Positions 1 through 23,925 of a stretch of DNA of 64,000 nucleotides are shown piece by piece. Origin of the DNA: Armadillidium nasatum (taxonomy: Eukaryota > Arthropoda > Malacostraca > Isopoda > Armadillidiidae); NCBI GenBank assembly GCA_009176605.1, contig SEYY01000958.1, positions 177,910-241,909 on the forward strand, given 5' to 3'. Positions within the stretch are counted from its first letter, which is position 1; the number at the start of each line of letters is the position of its first letter. The notes below the pieces were generated by a model. It ran no database searches. It was not told the DNA's origin and saw only the letters and a program-made list of their open reading frames with translations. The translations under genes were made by a program, and so were the position numbers.

Positions 1-420
1 AAATTTCTTCTTCTTTTTACCCTTTTCAAATGAATGGCGAGGCCAAACCACTGTTTCGAATGACCTGAAATTTGTACTGTATATTCACAATTCTACTGGC
101 AACAAAAACTTGTAACAGACTTTTGTTCCTAGAGTTACAGGAAAAATGTTATAAGCCCAAAACTGAATAGCTATTAAAAAAAAAAAAAAAAATCCACCTT
201 TTCGGACAAAAAAATAATAATAAAAAAAAAAAAAAAAATACAACTATAACATTTATTTTTGGTGGGTGTATAGAGGAGGGTTGGGGATACAAATTCCTCT
301 CTATACTTTATTCAATGCGATTCGTTGGTTTCGAGATATAGCCTTGAAGACGGTCAATTTTTTTACCAAATTTCATAAATTCCCAAAGTTTTTTAGGCTA
401 TATTTCTCTTCAAACAAATA
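1..420 (-). mobile_element. hAT family H1 interior, non-coding, partial
   Basis: This stretch is the reverse complement of 20640-21090 with only scattered differences. It shares the phrases built around a 'cgagatatagcc' core and the long A/T homopolymers. At the right-hand copy this sequence lies just inside the 3' terminus of a hAT element, so the same identity is inferred here. It carries no open frame and runs off the left edge of the window. It is the outer part of the left arm of a large inverted duplication. Confidence 0.55.
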
Positions 421-577
<157 letters not shown>

Positions 578-585
578 TTTTTTTT

Positions 586-5282
<4,697 letters not shown>

Positions 5283-5291
5283 CTATATATA

Positions 5292-5353
<62 letters not shown>
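5283..5353. repeat. (TA)n tract running into assembly gap
   Basis: An imperfect TA tract that ends at the run of Ns. Its true length is unknown. Confidence 0.9.
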
Positions 5354-5453
5354 NNNNNNNNNNNNNNNNNNNNNNNNNNNNNNNNNNNNNNNNNNNNNNN
5401 NNNNNNNNNNNNNNNNNNNNNNNNNNNNNNNNNNNNNNNNNNNNNNNNNNNNN
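5354..5453. other. assembly gap of exactly 100 N
   Basis: One hundred consecutive N, the usual placeholder for a gap of unknown size. The sequence on the two sides is unrelated: TA repeat on the left, BEL/Pao gag on the right. Linkage across the gap should not be trusted. Confidence 0.99.
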
Positions 5454-5990
5454 ACTCTAAGAAAGAGTTAAACTCTAAAATTTCTCCACTAAAACAAGGA
5501 AGTTTTTTCTGTGGAAGTCTGAATAATTCTGTCTTTCTATTTGATTTATATTTATATTCTGATTTATGAGAAGAAGTTTCATCATCTGAACTTCTAGAGC
5601 TTTTTCTAGAGTTCTTTTCTTCTTCCTTTAAAATTGAGTAGGCTTTATGTAGAATTGTTTCTACAGTCTCTCCTACGTTCTATTGACTCTTCTAGGTCAG
5701 AAATAAAAGTTGTCTCATCCAAATTAGCTTGGATGGTTTCATCTAGAAGTGCAAGGTCTTCTAGACAACGTTCTAAAGTTTTAATGACTCCATTGATTTT
5801 ATTTATATCAATGTCAGTCTCTAATAAAGATTCTAGTTTTTGTACAGACTTAGTGGTCTGTATTCTGATGCCTCTCCTTTTCTGTACAGGATTTAAACCC
5901 TTTGAAGGGAGTAATAAAGAAGTTTTATTTTCCATTTCTTTAAATGGATTTGATAAATTCGGAAGAGACATCAATAAATTAATATTTTAA
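5454..5990 (-). mobile_element. BEL/Pao retrotransposon fossil, gag end only
   Basis: The minus strand encodes a coiled, charged segment (INGVIKTLERCLEDLALLDE) followed towards the gap by LPCFSGEILEFNSF. The latter matches the LPxFSGxxLEW-type start of the DUF1759 gag region of BEL/Pao elements. Only the N-terminal gag part is visible, because the element runs into the 100-N gap. The leader and LTR should lie at higher coordinates, but no second LTR is available for comparison. It is partial and differs in sequence from the BEL element at 33427-41245. Confidence 0.6.
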
Positions 5991-8900
5991 GCAAAAATAA
6001 TATTATTTAATATTTAGTCTTAAGAATAATCTTAGACAAAATAATTTCCTCCTGTTCAGAATGACCAAAAAGAAATGTGTCAGATTTTATACTGTAGTCA
6101 ACTAATAATCATGAGATTATCAGAAAGGAAAAAAGCAAAAAAATATTTTCCCTCCCTAACAACCTCCTGACTCAGCTGACTTCCAAATGAAGAAATGATT
6201 AATATAATTTTAATTTAAAGGATACACTCATTTGCATTTAAAAGATGGTAGTGGACTGTATTTCGAATTTAAATTGAGAAATGCAAATGAGGAGAATTAA
6301 CAACTCTAATTGCTAACTCTTAGCTTCATTTGGATCACATTCCACCTACTCCTTTGTTTCTTCAAATGAAACGACCCCTTTCGTCAGAAATCAAAGGAGT
6401 AGCCAAAGATTGGGTCTCTAATTATTTTATATATTAAATAAATAATCTATTTAAAATAAAACTTTAGCCTTCCTACCCTCTCCTTTCGAACCAAACCATC
6501 TCAAAAGAATTGTGAAAACTATACTCTAAGATATTTAAGAATGGCTTGATCCGAAATTAAATGAAGAGACTTGCCTTCAGAACTGAAGGAAGTGAGAGGA
6601 TAAAAGGGAGAATAATTTTCATGTTTATTTTTATTATAAAGATAGTCAAAGGAGTCTGTATTGAATATAATGAAAATAAAATATAATTCAAATGTTGTTG
6701 ACTCTACGTTAATGTGATTTTGTTATCATATGAAAAGTTAATTATATACAAAAAAAATGAATAAAATAAAATATATATATAACTTATATCTAATTAATGT
6801 AAAAATAATATACAAAATATTTGTTAAAGAGTCAAAAAATAAAATAAAACTAATTACAATTAATATTTAGTAGTAAATAATACTTCGTCAACTTAATAAA
6901 TAACTGAGTTTGATAAATCAATCGTCACCCTTAAATAAATTTGAGTTAAGATTAAAGAATTTGCCTCGTTACTTTTCGAGCAAACTCTTAAATTATTTGA
7001 TATATTATATACAGATAGAGTTCTTCACTTGTTCTGGTGAAGATTTTCAACGAGTTAGGTTATTTTGTACCATAAATATAATATAAAATGTAACCTAACA
7101 CTTTAAATGTTTATATGGGTCTAAAAACAAAAAATGAAAAAACCTAACAGTGTAGCATGGTGTTGTTGACAAAACTGTGAATGTTATTTTTGAACACCAA
7201 AGAAGGTGTTTAAGTTTCACCGAAAGAAGTAAGAGATTATAAAGGACTTGAAATAACCGGAATTCCCTAACTACTGATGAATACCTCACATCTGAAAATA
7301 AATGAAAGTGATGACTCTAGAAGATAATTTGGATGATTGTTTTTTAACGTGGGAAATTACAGAATTTAAGACAGAACTCAATATTCTATAATTTCGCGTA
7401 AAAAATCAACCAAAATAAGGAAAAACTAAGTTAAAACTCCAATAGAATTTTCGTCTTAGTACTCACCAGAGAAGGGAAGATCTAACAAGCTTCTCTTCTC
7501 TTAAAGCTAGAAAATTCTAGAAAAGTAATAACTTCGGAATTAAATTGTCAGAAAAAACACGGTACTTTCTTTTCTTCTTAACTTACCTAAATAGGTGAGG
7601 CGTACCGAAAAAAAAACTAACTAAGAATTAAACCAAATCGAGCAAAGTTAATAAATTTTTCCGTCTGGTTATTTATAAAAAAAAAGAAAACCAGACCCTC
7701 GGCTTATAGTCTCCCTCAAATGAATTTGAGGTTATAACCTAACTGGGATTGCAATAGTCTAAACGACTATGCAAAAATGTAAAAAAGATAATAATTTAAC
7801 CTGCAAATCAAATTTAAAATAATGGAACTAAATAAACGCTTTAAAATGATACAAGGGAGGTGAGCTACAGTTCCATGATATTTGCAGGTTAAAAATTCTA
7901 ACACCTTCTCATAATAAAGAACGAGCTAGAATGCCGGAGTATGCTAATTCTTATCTATTTATACTCCGCCAGACGACGGAAAAGTAATTCTGTTTCTTAA
8001 ATAAAAAACAAGAAAATCTTTTAACAGGAGAAGTGTGTTTTCTTCTAATTTTTAATTTGGCTGAACAGGTATAAGCTGCGACGTAAAGGCTTCAATTACC
8101 CCTAAAATAAAATTTTCTTTATTCTCTTCCCATTCTCTAGTGCATTCCAGAGATACCTTTCATTAACCAGGTGTTTTACTATAATTACTATAAAATCGTT
8201 GCAAAATATCACTAGATTAATAACAAAAAATAAGTTTGTAATCTTTAAAAATGATAAATAGTTACATATGTTTAATAAAATTAAAATATGTAATTTTGTT
8301 TGTTTTAAAAATATTCTCTTCGTTGAATATAAAGCTTCTAACTTATTTAAAAGCTTAAACGTAAATATATTACAAACACAATAATTTTCGGCCATGTTGT
8401 AAACCAAATTTCGCCAACCTTAAAGAGTAAATTAAAAATGTAAATTTCATTTCTATGACTAACTTTTTTCATTAGTCATATGAAAAATATAAATAAATTT
8501 AGTTTGTATATTTGTATACAAATACAATCATTGCAATAGCAATACTTTCATTTTATATCTTATTGAAATATTTTTAAGATAAAAAAATTTGGAATGTGTG
8601 GCAATTCTGTCTCCTGACATACTTCCCATGAGTTCCGGACTCCAGCAATCGCCAGATAAATAATTCAGTCCATTTAAAGTTTTAAATTATTACTTTTAAT
8701 TTTTAAAGTAATATATTATTAAATCGTTATTTATATTTAATAACTTTTAATAGAAGAATGAAAGATAATGGCTTTCTTTATCAAAAATATAAAGGTTTTT
8801 AATAAAAGGAAATTGGCAACTCAGAAATACAGTTAGATCCGAGTCTGTTGAAGAACGTAACGTACTTACATATGTACATAATTTTAGCGTAAAGTACGAT

Positions 8901-9005
8901 ACCCTTTTTAAAAAAAAAAAAAAAAAAAACACTGAAATATCAAGTTCTATCTCCACTCATATCCTTGGTTGCAGATGATTAATTTGCAATATATATTTTT
9001 AATTG

Positions 9006-9007
<2 letters not shown>
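5991..9007. other. AT-rich DNA without recognisable gene
   Basis: I see no coding frame of note, only short A/T-rich frames. The part next to 5990 is likely leader or LTR of the BEL fossil, but no boundary can be proved. A 13-bp inverted pair (CTCATTTGCATTT at about 6227 and its complement at about 6278) could form a hairpin. Donor-like words on the minus strand at about 7460 and 7590 lack any matching exon. Confidence 0.5.
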
Positions 9008-9051
<44 letters not shown>

Positions 9052-9065
9052 TGTGCGTGCGTGCG
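9008..9065. repeat. (TA)n then GTGC-type microsatellite
   Basis: About 40 bp of TA followed by GTGTGCGTGCGTGCG. Confidence 0.93.
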
Positions 9066-9083
9066 ATATATGGTATATGAAGT

Positions 9084-9260
9084 AGGGATGGGCCAGTTAA
9101 CCAGTTATGATCCGGTTATCCGGCCATTTTACAGTATCCGGCAATACAGCTGGAATTCTGATAAGAACAAAATTTTCAAATTATTAAAGTATCTAATATT
9201 TTTGTGTACTATTTTTCATTTACTTTGTCTTTTCGATTCAATTCTATATGACCACTGAAA
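9084..9260 (+). mobile_element. hAT-like terminus, non-autonomous fragment
   Basis: The block opens with TAGGGATGGGCC followed by repeated CCAGTTA/CCGGTTAT/ATCCGGC words. A TAGGGATG start with repeated subterminal words is common in hAT elements. I did not find the partner end or an 8-bp target duplication, so this is a tentative fragment call. Confidence 0.35.
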
Positions 9261-9357
9261 TATCTTTGGCTATTCATGTTGAATAAATGCAGATATGCAT
9301 TCAAAAATTTTTTTAATTTATTTACATTACAAACATGGAACTAATTTTTTTCCACAG

Positions 9358-9468
<111 letters not shown>

Positions 9469-9639
9469 AAGATATGTAATTTTGTATTATATATTGAGAA
9501 GTAAAAGTAGTTCCATTTTAATTCTTTTTATTTTTCTCGTCATTTCACATTATAAGTTAATCAAATGAGATTTAACCACTTTAGTTAATTTTAAGGTTAA
9601 TAAACGAGAGGGTCTGTTTTTTTCTATTTTTTTTTTTTA

Positions 9640-10610
9640 AATTTCATTCAATTCTCCTGAAAATTTTAATATAGATACTTTTTTTCCCGACGAAAAAAGT
9701 CCATTCCTAACGTTTTTATGAGGGATTTAAAGTTTAGAAGTTATTTCGGAAATTTGAGGTATGTTTAAATATACAGTGAGGCCACTTGAAAAAAATTTTT
9801 GGTCTGAAATTTCGTGTTTTTTTCCCTAAATTTATTGGCTATAAAAGCTTCTAATAGACTTTTGCTTCTAGAGTTGTACAAAAAATGTTATTAGCCCAAA
9901 ATTGACCAACTGTCGAAGAACAAAATTTTTAGGAAAAAAAAATCACCCTTTTGAAATTAAAAAAAAAAAAAAATCTACAACTGCTACATATTTTATTTTC
10001 GGTGGTGTATAGAATAGTGATGGGGCTACAAATTCCTTTTAATATGTTATTCGATTCGATTCGTTTGTTCCGAGATATAGCCCCTCATGTTGAATAAATG
10101 CAGATATGCATTTTTGACCAATTTTCAAAAATTTCAAAAGTTTGAGAGGCTATATCTTTCTTCAACAAATAGCATTTAATAACGCTCTAAAGAAAAGTTG
10201 TAGATCTATTACTCCTCTAAGCAATATCCAAAAATAAAAATAAAAATTGTAGGTTGGATGTTTTTTTTTTTTATGATTTTTTTCTCTGGAAGGATATATT
10301 TTTTTTCCAAAAAAAAATCGAGTGCTTATAACTTTTTTTCTAGACGTTATATCAAAAATCGTATCCTACAAAGCAAGAAATTGGGGACAAGATTGTTCAG
10401 TTAAATTTTCATCTCATGTGGATCATTATTTTTTTTTAACGTTTAACCCCAAATAACTTCTAAACGGTTAATCCCTCTTAAAAACGCTGGAAATGAATTT
10501 TTTCGTAGGGAATTTATACTAAATTTCAGCTCAGTCAAATAATAAAAAAAAATTTTAAAAAAAATTGGATCCTCCCCTTATTAAGTAATGTCAAATAATA
10601 AAGCGTTCTA
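9640..10610. mobile_element. hAT H1-like non-coding interior, diverged
   Basis: This is a diverged relative of 1-420, 17270-17560 and 20640-21210. All share 'cgagatatagcc', 'acttttgcttctagagtt', 'aaatgttattagccc' and 'atagcatttaata' in the same order, along with runs of A or T. There is no coding capacity. It probably derives from the same DNA transposon family as the H1 hAT. A 27-bp word starting CATGTTGAATAAATGC at 10086 also occurs at 9275. Confidence 0.5.
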
Positions 10611-10644
10611 ATATTCATAACCTTTTTTCTGATTATATATTATG

Positions 10645-10791
10645 ATTGCCGTCTACCGTGGCTCAAACGGTAGAGGTAACTGACTCACGTGCTTGAGGGC
10701 GCCGGTTCAATCCCACTTAGGGATCCTAGGTATATACTACCTAGAAAAGTTCCTCTCCTCGAAAAGGGCCATGCCTGTGAGATGTGAACTT

Positions 10792-10793
<2 letters not shown>
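10645..10793 (+). mobile_element. tRNA-derived SINE
   Basis: A tRNA-like head carries a box A (TGGCTCAAACGGTAGAGG, 10659-10676) and a perfect box B (GGTTCAATCCC, 10704-10714) at normal internal Pol III promoter spacing. A short unrelated body follows with a palindromic CTAGGTATATACTACCTAG-like piece. It ends flush against (TA)n, which may act as its 3' tail or be its target. A real tRNA gene is unlikely because the acceptor stem does not pair and no T-arm closure follows box B. Confidence 0.72.

Positions 10794-10794
<1 letters not shown>

Positions 10795-10882
<88 letters not shown>
10795..10882. repeat. (TA)n tract at SINE 3' end
   Basis: TA tract of 88 bp directly after the SINE body. Confidence 0.96.
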
Positions 10883-12169
<1,287 letters not shown>

Positions 12170-12399
12170 ATTTCATATAGTTTCCCTTAAATATTTTACA
12201 AATTAATGCCCAATTATTATAAATTCTTTGGTTAAGAAAGCCCTATTTAAGGAGTTCTATTAAATTTAATTGAAAACATCTTTTATAACTCGATTATGGA
12301 ATATCATAGGTTCCAAATTCTGGGTCGAGAGAGAGGGAACGGGAGACTAAAATAAGGTAGTTGCTCTCCTTAATACAGTAAGAAATGATGAGTCTTTCT

Positions 12400-12740
12400 T
12401 AAGATAGTACTTGTGTGACTATCGAATTTATTGACGTATAAAATATTCTTGAGTGGTATTTTTTCACGAGATCTAAAATGGCTCTTGAGTAGCTATTTTC
12501 ATCTCAGAAGTGGTTCTTGTGGTACCATTAAGATAGTACTTGTGTGGCTATCTAATTTTTTGTAAGACTTGTAAATATTTTTGAGTGGTATTTTGTCCCT
12601 AACGACTTTCAAAATATTCTTGTAAGGCATTTTGATGGTATTTGAAAGGTCATATCAGATACTTTTGAGACCCTGTTAAAATGGTTCTTGTAAGGCCATT
12701 ACTACCATTAGAATGATCTTCTAATGTTACTCTTGTAAAT
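12400..12740. repeat. degenerate tandem repeat, unit about 128 bp
   Basis: TTAAGATAGTACTTGTGTG at about 12404 recurs at about 12532 with GACTATC/GGCTATC and AATATTC/TTTGAGTGGTATTTT following each time. Shorter echoes (TTCTTGTAAGGC and similar) continue to about 12740. Two diverged units and fragments are visible. The flanks 12166-12399 and 12741-13023 hold nothing recognisable. Confidence 0.55.
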
Positions 12741-13020
12741 TTCCCATTCATTTTTACGATTAAGTTTAGAGAACAGTTCTAACAAATTTTGATGGAACTT
12801 TCTTAATTCAGGCTATATTTCATAGTTTCTAGCTAAAAGTAAAAAAAACTTATTCTAACGCTGTATTCGAAGCACTCTTGCCAAGTTTTTTTTTTTATTG
12901 ATTGATTGATTGGAAAGTTGTAAATAAATAATATAGTAAATCATGTCTTTTTTAAGATCTTGCCACATTGATAATCATCATAAAGTTTATTTTGATTGTA
13001 TGCAGTGACCCGAAAAGTTT

Positions 13021-16571
<3,551 letters not shown>

Positions 16572-17024
16572 CTGACCGGGGCTGGAATTTGGCCGGGGCC
16601 GGGGTTGCCTAAAATTTGTAAAGAGGTCAAAAGCACTGAAATTTTACTTCAAAAAAATTAGATATAAATTTAATTGAGGTTTATTTAATTTAAGGAAAGG
16701 CGTAGAATAGCCAAAATTCACTTAAATTAATGATTATACGGATTTTCTCCGAAAAAATTCAGAAAATTAACGATTTTGTATTACAAAAAGTACAAAAATA
16801 AAAAAAAAAAAAAAAAATTTTTGATTCATAATAGTGATTCAACAGCTTTATCTAGGTAAGTTTGAAAAAATGTAAGATATAAAATTATCAATATAACCTG
16901 TATTTATACATATCATTGTTATTTATTGCTATGTATCAAACTTGTATCAATTAGCTACATTATTTCAAAATTATTATTTTGTTTATACTTCAGTCAACAT
17001 AGTTAAAAGATAAGCTTCAGCAGT

Positions 17025-17240
17025 ATGGGAGTACTTTACAATGTTTCAAGACAGGCTCGAAATAGCTAAATGTAACATCTGCAGCCAGGAAATTAGAAGA
17101 GGACCTCCAGGTGCTACAAGTAAAAAAATTTCAAGTAACTCTTATGGGGTATCTAAAAACAAAACACAAAGATGAACATTCACTAGCAAAAAAGGAACGG
17201 TCAAAAGAAACAGAAAAAAAAGAAAATTTTAAAAAAGCAA
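17025..17240 (+). pseudogene. BED zinc finger of hAT transposase, broken
   Basis: In frame, AVWEYFTMFQDRLEIAKCNICSQE gives the W/F aromatic start and the first Cys pair (CNIC) of a BED finger. A frameshift near 17135 then moves the rest (LKTKHKDEHSLAKK) to another frame. The first His of the finger is replaced (GYLKTKH versus GHLKSKH in the copy at 27236-27580). BED fingers are DNA-binding modules at the N-terminus of hAT transposases. No transposase catalytic region follows. Confidence 0.7.
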
Positions 17241-17550
17241 GAAGGAAAATCTTAATTTTCTTATTTTTTATTTGACTGATTAAGCTGAAATTTTCAGGGT
17301 ATATGTATTTTGTCCCGAAGTTCTGAGTTGATTTCGATCATTTTTCTGAACATATAACTGTTTGAAAATTATTTGGACCCAAAGTTGAAAAAAATGAATA
17401 GCGTGGTCAAACCACTGGTCCACATGGACTGAAAATTTAACTGAATAATCTTGGCCCAATTTTTTTTTGCATTGGTGAGAACAGATTTTTGATTTCACGT
17501 CTAGAAAAAAGTTATAAGCACTTGAAATTTTTTTTTTGCAAAAATCGTAC

Positions 17551-17585
<35 letters not shown>

Positions 17586-17662
17586 TAAAAAAAAAAAAAA
17601 AAAAAAACGCTACCTACTAATTTCTTTATTTTTGGACATTGTTTTGTGGAGGGACAGGGCAA

Positions 17663-20514
<2,852 letters not shown>

Positions 20515-20609
<95 letters not shown>

Positions 20610-20614
20610 TTTTG

Positions 20615-20649
<35 letters not shown>
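20515..20649. repeat. (TA)n then (ATT)n
   Basis: About 90 bp of TA after the LINE A-tail, a short T-rich link, then an ATT array. Confidence 0.95.
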
Positions 20650-20650
<1 letters not shown>

Positions 20651-21277
20651 ATGCTATTTGTTTGAAGAGAGATATAGCCTAAAAAACTTTGGGAATTTAT
20701 GAAATTTGGTTAAAAAAATTGACCGTCTTCAAGGCTATATCTCGAAACCAACGAATCGCATTGAATAAAGTATAGAGAGGAATTTGTATCCCCATCCCTC
20801 CTCTATACACCCACCAAAAATAAATGTTATAGTTGTAGTTTTTTTTGTTTTAATTTTTTTGTCCGAAAAGGTGGATTTTTTTTTCAATAAAAAATTTTTT
20901 TTAATAGCTATTCAGTTTTGGGCTTATAACATTTTTCCTGTAACTCTAGGAACAAAAGTCTGTTACAAGTTTTTGTTGCCAGTAGAATTGTGAATATACA
21001 GTACAAATTTCAGGTCATTCGAAAAAGTGGTTAGGCCTCGCCATTCATTTGAAAAGGGTAAAAAGAAGAAGTAGAAAATTTTTTTAAATAGTTATAGACT
21101 CAAGAAAACACAAAAAAAAGAGAAAAGCTATATACACGGAAAATTTCAGGAGAATCGGCTGAAAATTTTTTTAAAAAAAAATGAAATTGGATTGTCCCCT
21201 CAAGTATAATTTCCCATTTTAACCCCGGCTGGCAAACCCCGGTTCTCCCTAATTTTTAGCCGTGGCCCTGGTCGGTT

Positions 21278-21444
<167 letters not shown>

Positions 21445-21639
21445 AAATGTAGCAATACCAAAATTTTAACCAATACTGATACCAATAATTTTAAACCACC
21501 TGATAACTGATTCCGATGGCAAACCAATTTTTTTACTGAACTCATGAAGGTTGAAACAAGATTGAAAATATTCAGTGATCATAAAATTTAAATTTTTCAC
21601 ATTTCACATTGCTGAACAAAACTATTAGTGCCAAAAAGA
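21445..21639 (+). mobile_element. hAT-like family H3, short deletion derivative
   Basis: The start ATGTAGCAATACCAAAATTT is followed by repeated ACTGATACCAAT words. It is closely similar to 51654-51720. The following CTGAACTCATGAAGGTTGAAACAAGATTG part resembles 53690-53730. The two halves that are adjacent here are about 2 kb apart at the other locus, so this looks like an internally deleted copy of that longer element. Confidence 0.45.
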
Positions 21640-23925
21640 CCTACATCCGACTTTCCCTGGTGCAAGGTCTATTTTCTTTATTAATTTCTGCAACATTAGC
21701 GGTCTTCAATACAATTTTTTTTAGACCTAACCTCTTATTCTTGACAGAAACTCAGGTGCGTGAGCGTTCTGATAGCAAACCATTTTCTGTTCCCTCTTTC
21801 TATCTCTATCAATTTTCAGCCAAAGGAGGTTGTTATGCATATGTATGCTACGATTTTGTTTACTTTCATTTCTCTAATCTGGAGTCTTCTGAATTTTACA
21901 TCTTGTGGCTAAAGCTCTCATGCCATTCTTCGTCTTAATTCATTTGTTCTGTTTATCTTTCTATTAATTTATTGATTATCTAATCTCCAAAATAGAGAGC
22001 ATTCTCTCTCATTTCCTTCTTTCTCAGAAATTTTTATTTTAGGTAATTTCAATGTTCACTACCGCCAATGACTTCCTTCTAGTTCTCAAGATATAGACAG
22101 TGAACGTGCCTTTCAATTCTCAATCCAAAACGATCTTGAGTATTGGGTGCAGCTCCCTACCAGTATCCCTGATAGTTTTGGAGATAAGCCTAACATTCTA
22201 AACCTTTATTTAAATTTCTAATCCTTATACTGTCAAACTTTCGCTTTCTTGTCTCCGTATCCTCTTTCTTTTCAATTCTTTTGCAAGAAAGACTCACTTA
22301 CTTCGAGGAAACGTTTGTAACATTTCGGTGCCCAAGATGGTCGGAATTTCGGTAGTGCTACTTTGATTTCCAGTGGATTGATTATCGCTTTCGTGGGAAG
22401 GGTCCCAATGTTTGTGCAGAGCGTGTTACCGAGGTGATTCACTGTGGCATGCAGACTACATTTCACAATCTATCTCTTCTACTAAACCTTACAAACCTTG
22501 GTTTAACTCTGCTTATTCCCGTGCTAATTGGCGCGGGATGCAGCCTTCAGAAATTAAAGTTGTTTTCAAACTTTAGAAAATTGTGTAATCTATATTTCAT
22601 ATTGTGTTCTTGTTCTTTGTAACACCAAAAACTCATTTCTCAATACGAAATGCAATAATTTTTCTGGTTCCTCTTTCTCACTTTCTTTCAGGCAGTTTAC
22701 ATAAAATGTCAATTCAAACTTTGCCTCTTCCTCTTTTCTTCCACTAGTATTTTCTTTCAGCATAATTGCCTTCTAACCTTCTTTAAAGACTCAACTTTTT
22801 GCTCAGACTTTTGCCACTAATTCAACTTTAGATGATTTCGGAGCTAAACCTCCTGCTTCAACCCTCCCCCACCCCCCCAAATAATTTGTCAGTACTTTAC
22901 TGATGGTATCCCTTCTGTGGTTCTCAAAATTTGTGCTTTTTAGCTTGCACCCTGCTTTGCCAAATATTTCGTCTATCTTTCTATTTCAAACTTACCTTCT
23001 CGCTGGAAACGAGCTCTCATTCAGCATGTGCCGAAAAAGGGAGACCTCTCCAACCCTTCAGCTACCGTCCCATTTCTTCAATATCCATTCTTTCTAAAGT
23101 TTCTTGTTAAGAGTTGGAAAGATTTCAAACCTTCTAATCTTATGTCTGATCGCCAAAATGGCTTTCGTCAAAAATGCTCTACTGGTGATTTTCTTTCCCT
23201 TTTCTCTGACTCTTGGTCCTCCTCTCTTCGGCATTTCAGTAAATCTTTTGTTGTCGCGCTAGACATATCGAAAGCTAACGATAGTATGTTGCACAAATCT
23301 TCGATTTTTAAACTTCCCTTTTCAGATTTTCTTTCCCGCCGTTCAATAGCAGCTGTTGTAGAGTGCCATAGTTTTTCCTTTAAATCTATTAATATTGGTA
23401 TTCCTCAGGGACCTGCCCTAACAGTTTTTCTAGTTATCATTAAAAATTTTCTCTTAATTACTTAATCACGTGTCCACTCATATGCTAATAACTCTACCCT
23501 TCAATACTCCTTTCAATTTAAAGACCCCACTTCCAACGGCAGTTAAATAATGCAAGAATGGTGACCTAGCAGCAACAGACCTCTGACCTTTCTAGAATTG
23601 AAAATAAGTGCAGAGAAAATAATGTTGTTTTCAAAGTTACAAAAATTCAGATTCTCCATCTCTCTACTCAACACAACCTTCCACACAACTTTCAAAATAC
23701 ACAACTTAAACTTCGTCCATCCTTAATGTTGTTGGTGTTTCTTTTTTCGTGATCTTTCTTAGAAGGAACATATTACTTGTCTTTCTAAACAAGGTTCCAT
23801 GAGGTTGGGGGATCTGTGGCTCCTTTGTAATTTTTTCTCACCACTTGAGTTGCTTGCTCTTTATAGAGGTGTTTTATGAAGTATATGTTACACATGTGGG
23901 ATGGTCTACTCATACAGCTTTCCTT
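21640..23925 (+). mobile_element. LINE copy A4, heavily decayed
   Basis: Plus-strand family A copy from the start of the endonuclease (CNISGLQ near 21690, TETQ near 21745) to the C-terminal region near 23890. RT blocks are recognisable but eroded (GFRQKCSTGDFLSLFSDSW near 23160, VALDISKANDS near 23250, IPQGPAL near 23400). The YADD box has changed to a YANNST-like sequence near 23480. Many frameshifts and small deletions make it older than A1 to A3. It is cut at about 23925 by the gypsy fossil. Confidence 0.8.

Noticed and set aside
5634-5990. Plus-strand 118-residue frame
   Set aside because: It overlaps the minus-strand BEL gag frame, which has the LPCFSGEILEF motif, so the plus-strand frame is a shadow.
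7440-7610. Minus-strand splice donors GGTGAGTACTAA and AGGTAAGTT as signs of a host gene
   Set aside because: No open frame, acceptor or conserved coding sequence lies next to them. Such words are common by chance.
10645-10720. A true tRNA gene
   Set aside because: A and B boxes are good, but the acceptor and T stems do not close and the sequence continues into a SINE body with a TA tail.
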